DNA from: an uncultured Bartonella sp.
GTDB taxonomy: Bacteria > Pseudomonadota > Alphaproteobacteria > Rhizobiales > Rhizobiaceae
DNA length: 20,826 bases
Direction of reading: 5' to 3'
NCBI GenBank assembly: GCA_946481695.1
Contig: CAMLON010000027.1
Span: 1 to 20,826 of the forward strand
In this document: positions 15,467-20,826 of the stretch, in pieces
Layout of the letters: each line of letters begins with the position of its first letter
How positions within the stretch are numbered: the stretch's first letter is position 1
The notes under the pieces: model-generated
What the model was told of the DNA's origin: nothing
Seen by the model: the letters and a program-made list of their open reading frames with translations, nothing else
The model's database searches: none
Translations under genes and position numbers: made by a program

Positions 15467-16552
15467 TCAGGCACAATTTTCGAAACCGGCTTTGAGCTTT
15501 TCGGCATCAAGTTTGCGGCCGATAAAGACCAGACGGCTTTCATGCTTTTCGCCTTCTTTCCAGGGTCTCTGGCTGTCGCCTTCCAAAATCATATGGACAC
15601 CTTGCACAACATAACGGTCTTTATCGCCTTTGAAAGCAATAATGCCTTTAAGTCTCAAAATATCCGGCCCCTGTGTTTGGGTAATCTTTTGAATCCACGG
15701 GAAAAATTTGCCCGGATCAAGTTCGCCAGCTCTTAACGAAACCGATTTCACCGTCACATCGTGAAGCGCTGCCCCATGGACATGCTCATCCCCGTCATGG
15801 TGGTGATGCTCGTGGTCATGATGATGGTGGTGATGATCATGGTCATGATCGCATTCGGGCCCACAAACATGCTCTTCCTCTTCCTCGTCATGATCGAGAA
15901 AATGCGGGTCATTTTCAAGGGCACGGCTCAAATCGAACGCACCGCGATCAAGCACTTCGTTCAAATCGACATTGGAGCGTTGTGTGCGAAAGATAACAGC
16001 AGCAGGATTGATTGCGCGTATTGTTGCTTCAACATCGGCAAGTTCCTGCGGGCTGACAAGATCGGTCTTGTTCAAAAGGACCACATCGGCAAAAGCAATC
16101 TGGTCTTCTGCTTCGCGGCTATCTTTCAACTCTAACGGCAAATGTTTTGCGTCGACGAGTGCCACAACAGCATCAAGTTGCGATTTTGCCCTGACATCAT
16201 CATCCATAAAAAATGTCTGTGCAACAGGAACCGGATCGGCAAGACCGGTTGTTTCGATAATGATACCGTCAAACCGACCCGGACGACGCATCAAACCATC
16301 AACAACACGGACCAGGTCGCCGCGCACTGTGCAGCAGATACAACCATTATTCATCTCGTAAATTTCTTCGTCGGATTCGACAATCAGATCATTGTCGATG
16401 CCGATCTCGCCGAATTCATTGACAATAACAGCATAATGCTTGCCATGATTTTCTGTCAAAATCCGGTTAAGAAGCGTGGTTTTACCAGCCCCCAGATAAC
16501 CGGTCAGAACAGTTACCGGAATTTTACGGGGTGTTTTTTCAGTCTCGCTCAT
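15467..16552 (-). CDS. CobW/COG0523-family GTPase, His-rich putative metallochaperone
   Basis: Starting at the ATG at 16552 (AAAGG eight bases upstream; a TTG at 16567 would add five residues) the protein has 361 residues. It belongs to the G3E P-loop GTPases. Visible: Walker A GYLGAGKT (18-25), the metal-binding CxCC motif GCICC (Cys71, Cys73, Cys74), NKTD (161-164), and a His/Asp/Glu-rich loop with 16 His at 228-259 that also holds two Cys (CGPEC). The C-terminal CobW domain ends the protein. Members deliver zinc or cobalt to client proteins; ZNG1 and ZigA are examples. The His-rich loop and the lack of cobalamin genes nearby favour zinc. A small dyad GATAT-N5-ATATC (16592-16606) lies just upstream, and I cannot say whether it is a Zur site. 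Confidence 0.92.
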   Translation of the reverse strand: MSETEKTPRKIPVTVLTGYLGAGKTTLLNRILTENHGKHYAVIVNEFGEIGIDNDLIVESDEEIYEMNNGCICCTVRGDLVRVVDGLMRRPGRFDGIIIETTGLADPVPVAQTFFMDDDVRAKSQLDAVVALVDAKHLPLELKDSREAEDQIAFADVVLLNKTDLVSPQELADVEATIRAINPAAVIFRTQRSNVDLNEVLDRGAFDLSRALENDPHFLDHDEEEEEHVCGPECDHDHDHHHHHHDHEHHHHDGDEHVHGAALHDVTVKSVSLRAGELDPGKFFPWIQKITQTQGPDILRLKGIIAFKGDKDRYVVQGVHMILEGDSQRPWKEGEKHESRLVFIGRKLDAEKLKAGFENCA

Positions 16553-16639
16553 AGCATGACCTTTCAAATGACGGGAATTTTTACTGTTGTCGATATAGGC
16601 GATATCAGTACCGATTTCTACCTTTTGAACCGCTGCTAT

Positions 16640-17479
16640 CTAGGAAAGATCATCAACGTCAAAAGCAAACATATCTTCAAGTAACGCGTAAAAACCTTTC
16701 AGGGCGTGATCGAAAATTGCCTTTCCTGCCTCTTTATTTGCGGCAAGCGCATTTCCCGCAACACCCTTTCTGTTGATATCTGCCATTTGCCAGCCAAAAG
16801 GAAATGGTCCATAGGCTCTTAAATATTTGAATTTTTCTTTGAGCTCTTTTTGCCAATTGGAAAAATTTTGTGCTTTGTCCATTTTTACTTCTTCTGGTGC
16901 AAGATAAAGCATGAGCGACGTTTCGATAAAGCCTGCATGAATATCAAGGGCTTTTTCCTCGACTGTCATCAGCCCTTCGGGAAGGCCGAAGCGTCCCCAA
17001 CTTGTTGCGACAGCAAGCATTTTGAAGCGATTGCGCAATTCGGTGATGACAATATTCATCAATGGTGAATTGCCACCATGAGCATTGAGAATAAGAAATC
17101 TGTCTATCCCGTTTCTGTAACAATCGGCGCCGATTTCAATCCACCTGTCTATTGCTTGAGAATATCCAAGTGTTTTTGTTCCTCCACGACCCCCATGTTC
17201 AATAGAGTAACCAATATCTTCGCTATCAAGAACAACAATCTTTTTTCCAATACAAGTTTTGTTTTCAAGTTTTTTCGCAAATGCTTTTGCAATGACAGCA
17301 TCTGTGGAAAGGGGCAAATGCTGTCCATGATATTCATGTGATCCGAGAGGCAAAATAGCTATAATTTTATCTTTTTCTTTCAATGCTCGAATTCCCGATA
17401 AAATATTTTCTTCTTTTTTATACAGAGTTTTGTTATCTTTCTCCACTATAAGAGAATATGAAATTCTAAGTGAAGACAC
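16640..17479 (-). CDS. Creatininase-family amidohydrolase
   Basis: A protein of up to 279 residues with the metal-site pattern of the creatininase family: LPLGSHEYHGQHLPLSTD (Glu49, His51, Asp60), LNAHGGNSP (His134), and DIHAGFIETS (Glu186). Members hydrolyse cyclic or linear amides such as creatinine, or formamide intermediates (FAPy in riboflavin/F420 synthesis, mycofactocin precursor). The substrate here is unknown. The start is uncertain: GTG at 17479 or GTG at 17446, neither with a good Shine-Dalgarno. The 5' half is strikingly AT-rich; I count 30% GC in 17221-17280 and 23% in 17401-17460, against 52% in 15481-15540 of the neighbouring GTPase gene. It diverges from marR across about 70 bases. 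Confidence 0.82.
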   Translation of the reverse strand: MSSLRISYSLIVEKDNKTLYKKEENILSGIRALKEKDKIIAILPLGSHEYHGQHLPLSTDAVIAKAFAKKLENKTCIGKKIVVLDSEDIGYSIEHGGRGGTKTLGYSQAIDRWIEIGADCYRNGIDRFLILNAHGGNSPLMNIVITELRNRFKMLAVATSWGRFGLPEGLMTVEEKALDIHAGFIETSLMLYLAPEEVKMDKAQNFSNWQKELKEKFKYLRAYGPFPFGWQMADINRKGVAGNALAANKEAGKAIFDHALKGFYALLEDMFAFDVDDLS

Positions 17480-17548
17480 GAATCAGACAGGAATACTACA
17501 AGAAACCAGATAATTCATTTGAAACGTCTTCGGGGAGACATAGCCTAA

Positions 17549-18028
17549 ATGCTCGAGAAAAACCAGATACCTGCATTGGATATCGTTCAATCCACTGCAA
17601 GAATGATGAAAACATTATTGGCTCGTCGGCTTTATGAATTCGGCTTATACGCTGGCCAGGACAGAATAATTCTTTCGCTGGCATTAAAAGACGGGCAATC
17701 ACCAGGCAGTCTTGCCAAGCAGCTGGGCGTCAAACCTCCCACAATCACCAAAACAATTGCACGGCTTCAGGAACAAGGCTTCGTTACAAAACGCAGTTCC
17801 CACGAAGATCAGCGCCAGCTTCATGTTTTTTTGACCAAAGATGGTCATAAAATTGTCAAGCTTATCGAGGCCGCCATTGCCGATACCGAAAAAGATATTA
17901 CAAATGGCCTTAATGAGGGAGAGCATCTGATGCTGCTTGCTTTGCTAGGGCGCATTCAAAAAAATGTGCAAGAACAACAAGTGGGACTTTCCAACCTTTA
18001 TCTTGATGGCGAAAACGGCGTTCTTTAG
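17549..18028 (+). CDS. MarR-family transcriptional regulator
   Basis: A 159-residue winged-helix regulator. The N-terminal dimerisation helix (about 8-35) is followed by the helix-turn-helix (52-74, SPGSLAKQLGVKPPTITKTIARL) and the wing, with the DQR version of the family's DxR motif (Asp87, Arg89). A long C-terminal dimerisation helix and a loose 20-residue tail follow. MarR proteins usually repress their own gene and a divergent neighbour, releasing DNA on binding small phenolic or oxidant signals. The divergent neighbour here is the creatininase-family gene. GGGGAG is 11 bases before the ATG. The signal cannot be read from the sequence; no redox Cys is present in the DNA-binding half. Confidence 0.92.
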   Translation: MLEKNQIPALDIVQSTARMMKTLLARRLYEFGLYAGQDRIILSLALKDGQSPGSLAKQLGVKPPTITKTIARLQEQGFVTKRSSHEDQRQLHVFLTKDGHKIVKLIEAAIADTEKDITNGLNEGEHLMLLALLGRIQKNVQEQQVGLSNLYLDGENGVL

Positions 18029-18360
18029 CTCAATAATGTAGCCAAGTTCCTTGAAGAAGAGGGAAAACATAACTACCGACTTATCGAAAAACCGGTTTTC
18101 CTGTCCGTTCGAGCTTCCCTTATTTGCTTCATGCGGCATAAGCTGTTTTAAACTCAATGATAGCGTTGCGACTTGCGCATGTTTTTAGACCCGTAACGGA
18201 ATAACACAGTTTTGTTTGGACAAGCCTTTTAAATCTTTTATCACCTGTCAGGTGAAAATAACGTTTCAGGCTTTTCCGGAACCGGTCAATGGGGTATTTA
18301 TTCGATCCTCTTTAAGGTAACAGAAGCTTTTATTGTTCTATCTTTGAAGGATGAGGGGCG
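18029..18360 (+). promoter_or_regulatory. Spacer and control region of the LacI-family gene
   Basis: No supported gene lies in these 330 bases. A perfect dyad TCACCTG-T-CAGGTGA (18241-18255) and the palindrome AAAACCGGTTTT (18088-18099) are the clearest structures. A half-site ACGTTTCA follows the first dyad at about 18261-18268. The dyad is about 110 bases before the lacI-type start and is a good operator candidate, possibly for autoregulation, although its odd length and lack of a central CG are not typical of LacI proteins. Confidence 0.4.
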
Positions 18361-19386
18361 TTGGGGCAAAAAATCAAGCTTTCTACCATTGCTGATGCAT
18401 TGAATGTATCGACAGCTACGGTTTCGCTTGCGCTGCGTGACAGTCCGCTTGTGGCAGATGACACGCGTGACAGAATCAAGGATTATGCTCGTGATATCGG
18501 CTATATTTATAATCGCCGTGCAGCAAGCTTGCGCACATCACGTTCGGGAATTGTCGGTGTTGTTGTTCACGACATCATGAATCCGTTTTTTGCCGAAATA
18601 TTGCGTTCGATCGAAACGGAACTCGACCGGTCGCGGCAAACATTCATTCTTTCCAACCATTATGACCAGTTGGATAAGCAACGCAATTTTCTGGAAACGC
18701 TTCTCCAGCTCGGAGCTGATGGCGTTATCATGTCACCGGCAATCGGAACCCCTGCACAAGACATCGAGATGGCACAAAATAACGGCTTACCTGTTGTATT
18801 TGTCGCCCGTCATGTTGAAGGGGTAAATGTGCCGGTTTTTTGCGGTGATGATACTTATGGTATATCTCTTGCCACCAACCATCTTATTTCGCTCGGGCAT
18901 AAATGCATCGCTATGGTTGGCGGTACCGACTACACCTCGACCGGACATGACCGTTATGAAGGCTATCGCCACGCCATGCACCTTGCTGGGCTGGAGGTCA
19001 AACCGGAATGGCGTCTTGAGGGACCGCGAACGAAACAGGCCGGCTTCGAAATTGCACCACAATTTCTGGCACTCAAAGATAAACCGACCGCTGCCGTCTG
19101 TTTCAATGATCTTGCCGCAATCGGTTTGATGAACGGAATTGCCCGTGCCGGCCTTGTGGCAGGGCGAGATATTTCGGTTACCGGTTATGATGATCTTGAA
19201 GAAGCTGCGATTGCCACCCCCGCGCTCACCACAGTCTGGAATGGTCAGCGGGAAGTCGGAAGACGTGCAGCGCGTGCTCTTCTCGACCTTTTAAATGGTA
19301 TCGAAGTCAAAAATGGTCACGACCTTATTAAACCGGAATTGCGCATTCGCCAATCAACCGGCCGCATGATACCGCGAAAAGGCTGA
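18361..19386 (+). CDS. LacI/GalR-family transcriptional regulator
   Basis: A 341-residue regulator with an N-terminal helix-turn-helix (6-28, KLSTIADALNVSTATVSLALRD), a hinge (NRRAASLRT, about 51-59) and a periplasmic-binding-protein-like effector domain starting at SGIVGVVVHDIMNPFF. The domain ends with SVTGYDDLEEAAIATPALTTV, typical of sugar-responsive members. The start must be TTG at 18361: an in-frame stop lies at 18352-18354, and any later start would cut into the DNA-binding helices. AAGGA (18347-18351) is nine bases upstream. Most family members repress carbohydrate uptake or breakdown genes, but none adjoins it, so its regulon lies elsewhere. The effector is unknown. Confidence 0.93.
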   Translation: MGQKIKLSTIADALNVSTATVSLALRDSPLVADDTRDRIKDYARDIGYIYNRRAASLRTSRSGIVGVVVHDIMNPFFAEILRSIETELDRSRQTFILSNHYDQLDKQRNFLETLLQLGADGVIMSPAIGTPAQDIEMAQNNGLPVVFVARHVEGVNVPVFCGDDTYGISLATNHLISLGHKCIAMVGGTDYTSTGHDRYEGYRHAMHLAGLEVKPEWRLEGPRTKQAGFEIAPQFLALKDKPTAAVCFNDLAAIGLMNGIARAGLVAGRDISVTGYDDLEEAAIATPALTTVWNGQREVGRRAARALLDLLNGIEVKNGHDLIKPELRIRQSTGRMIPRKG

Positions 19387-19796
19387 AAACTTCAAATTTC
19401 TGATAACCTATAGTTCTGATATCATAAGGTGACTTTTGTTTTATGATAAGCTGTTGCTATTTTTTGCGCGTCTCCGGCAGTTTCTCGCGTAAATTTAAAG
19501 CAGAATCAGGGCGTGGAATTAGAGTGTAATTTAAGCAAAACCATTTTCCGGATGGTGCATCAATGATCGTCGGACACGAATAACGACTTCAACTCGATTT
19601 CAAAGAGTTTGAATAGTCGCTCCGGCTTCACCAAAACGATTGTTGAAAATGCAGTGACAAGAACAAAAAAATCGTCCCTACGAAAATCATGATAAAATTG
19701 ATCTTGCCCTAAAACTCGAACAAGATCTCTTAATTTATATGAATGGCGCACGTTCACGAAAGCCTATATTTTTTGGAATAAATATTTTCTGTTTTT
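19387..19796. other. Gene-free convergent spacer between the LacI-family and PuuD-like genes
   Basis: I see no supported gene. A GTG-started frame of 65 codons on the minus strand (19757-19560) resembles nothing I know. TATCATAA (19420-19427) and TTATGATA (19441-19448) form an AT-only inverted repeat followed by TATTTTTT about 13 bases later, a weak terminator candidate for the LacI-family gene. The rest is AT-rich and unstructured by eye. Confidence 0.4.
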
Positions 19797-20606
19797 TCAA
19801 CGCGTACCTTTTTCAAAGCGACTATTTTTCACGACACCCGTTTTTTCAAGCCGCTTATTTTTATGGTGATGAACCGCCTCGCCAAATGCTTTGAATATCT
19901 CGTTTGATGGTATATCGCTTGTTGCCCAATATTCGGGATGCCATTGTACGCCAAGCGCAAAATCTTTTGCGTCTTTCACACTGACAGCTTCAATTGTACC
20001 GTCGGGAGCCGTGGCCTCGGCAACAAGACGTGGCGCGAGCTTATTGATTCCCTGCTGGTGAACAGAATTCACCATGATTTCGCCAGTTCTTACAATTTTT
20101 GCAAGCACCGTATTTTCGTTCACTCGAACCAGTTGTCTTATGGCAAACTTTTTATCACTGTCACTTTTATCATTGGCTCTATGGTCGAGTTTCCCGGGTA
20201 TTTTTTGTAGCGCCGGTGAAAGTGTTCCCCCTAAAGCGACATTAAGTTCCTGTATGCCGCGACAAATGGCAAGAAGCGGCAAACCTTGCCTGATTGCAGC
20301 GTCAATTAGAAAAAAAGATGTTTCATCACGAGAAAAATCGAACGGCTCATAGTCGACCGTTGCGGCTTTACCATAACGCGCGGGATTTACATTGGATTTC
20401 GCACCGGTGATAAGAACACCGTCCACAACCGCAAGTATGGATTGCATATCGGCATCTCGCCCAAGTGACGGCACAATGAGCGGGGCAACGGCAGCCACCT
20501 TTGATGCGGCCTCAAGATATTGCACGGGCGCACCATTCCAGACATAACCGTCAAAAGCGGGGCAATCGGAAGGTACCGCAACAAGCGGCTTTAAACGATC
20601 AGCCAT
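19797..20606 (-). CDS. Gamma-glutamyl-gamma-aminobutyrate hydrolase-like (peptidase C26, PuuD family)
   Basis: A 269-residue class I glutamine amidotransferase-like hydrolase. The catalytic triad is visible: nucleophile Cys115 in LLAICRGIQELNVALGG, and His223 with Glu225 in GVQWHPEYW. Other family signatures are DGVLITGAKSNVNPARYG (63-80) and MVNSVHQQGI (178-187). PuuD releases GABA from gamma-glutamyl-GABA in putrescine breakdown; related enzymes act on other gamma-glutamyl compounds. No other puu gene is in the window, so the substrate is inferred from the family. The C-terminal 20 residues are basic and probably disordered. The ATG at 20606 has GGGA upstream and a good promoter at 20635-20663. 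Confidence 0.9.
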   Translation of the reverse strand: MADRLKPLVAVPSDCPAFDGYVWNGAPVQYLEAASKVAAVAPLIVPSLGRDADMQSILAVVDGVLITGAKSNVNPARYGKAATVDYEPFDFSRDETSFFLIDAAIRQGLPLLAICRGIQELNVALGGTLSPALQKIPGKLDHRANDKSDSDKKFAIRQLVRVNENTVLAKIVRTGEIMVNSVHQQGINKLAPRLVAEATAPDGTIEAVSVKDAKDFALGVQWHPEYWATSDIPSNEIFKAFGEAVHHHKNKRLEKTGVVKNSRFEKGTR

Positions 20607-20634
20607 TTGTGTTCCCTTTTTATATTATCCGGTC

Positions 20635-20663
20635 AATATTCAAGGAAAACAGGCTTTTGTCAA
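20635..20663 (-). promoter_or_regulatory. Promoter of the PuuD-like gene
   Basis: On the minus strand a perfect TTGACA (20663-20658) is followed by a 17-base spacer and AATATT (20640-20635), 28 bases before the ATG at 20606. The spacing is optimal and the position is right for a short 5' leader carrying the GGGA ribosome site. The -10 box is only partly matched. Confidence 0.55.
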
Positions 20664-20826
20664 ATGTCCGATTTTCATTCAGACAAGCGTTTTTAAAAAC
20701 CAGTTTCCTTGAACTTTCCACGGCTGGAAATATGAAAAACGAAATTTTAGCAAAACCACTGGAAATGAAGCGGTTTTATCGTTACTACTAAATCGTTTCA
20801 ATTTTTCTGAAATAATCCGGCATTGT
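20664..20826. other. Right-edge spacer
   Basis: No gene is supported. A small hairpin TTTCCA / TGGAAA (loop CGGC) lies near 20716-20731, and a partial LacI-like half-site (ATCGTTTCA) near 20791-20799. Neither is strong enough to name. Confidence 0.3.

Noticed and set aside
15761..16135. Plus-strand frame rich in Met and Val opposite the CobW gene
   Set aside because: It is the antisense shadow of the His-rich loop (CAT/CAC codons read as ATG/GTG).
19560..19757. 65-codon minus-strand frame between the LacI-family and PuuD-like genes
   Set aside because: GTG start with at best a weak ribosome site, no family resemblance, and AT-rich surroundings. It could be a gene remnant but I cannot support it.

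Overview
The window looks like chromosomal DNA of an alphaproteobacterium of the order Hyphomicrobiales (Rhizobiales), most like the Bartonella/Brucella side. This is inferred from protein resemblance and gene neighbourhoods (thioredoxin-TPR / LON-domain / Trm112-like cluster; leuB followed by asd; a CobW GTPase paired with a WD40 protein), from the moderate GC content, and from compact genes separated by AT-rich spacers. I see no rRNA, tRNA, CRISPR array, transposase, integrase or phage gene.

Layout. 1-3264: a fluoride channel gene (crcB, minus) diverges from a plus-strand run of a free-standing prolyl-tRNA editing protein, a thioredoxin-TPR protein, a LON substrate-binding-domain protein and a Trm112-like small protein. 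3423-6234: amino-acid biosynthesis, leuB and asd, separated by a 660-base gap. The second half of that gap looks like an undescribed regulatory leader for asd. 6235-6982: a long spacer and a 61-residue membrane protein. 7233-10234: a methionine importer operon in the order metQ-metN-metI with overlapping genes, followed by a small lipoprotein gene and a terminator. 10291-10798: a gene-free spacer holding a LacI-type operator inside a promoter-like element. 10799-13108: tex (minus), divergent from an Old Yellow Enzyme gene (13266-14381). 14461-17479: three minus-strand genes (WD40 protein, His-rich CobW GTPase, creatininase-family amidohydrolase). 17549-19386: a MarR regulator and a LacI regulator. 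19797-20606: a PuuD-like gamma-glutamyl hydrolase (minus) with a good sigma-70-type promoter.

The most interesting object is the asd leader (about 4927-5199). A perfect TTGACA box precedes a strong Shine-Dalgarno and a 38-codon ORF whose peptide ends KKTTKKII. Of its last 14 residues, 11 are Lys, Thr or Ile, all products of the aspartate pathway that Asd feeds. Just after its stop codon comes a very GC-rich segment with a 12-bp stem that buries the asd Shine-Dalgarno and a competing 9-bp hairpin that uses the same 5' arm. This looks like a peptide-sensing attenuator or translational switch. A riboswitch is the main alternative. Several lesser dyads and possible regulatory ORFs are listed separately. 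All functional calls come from reading motifs by eye; no database search was run.
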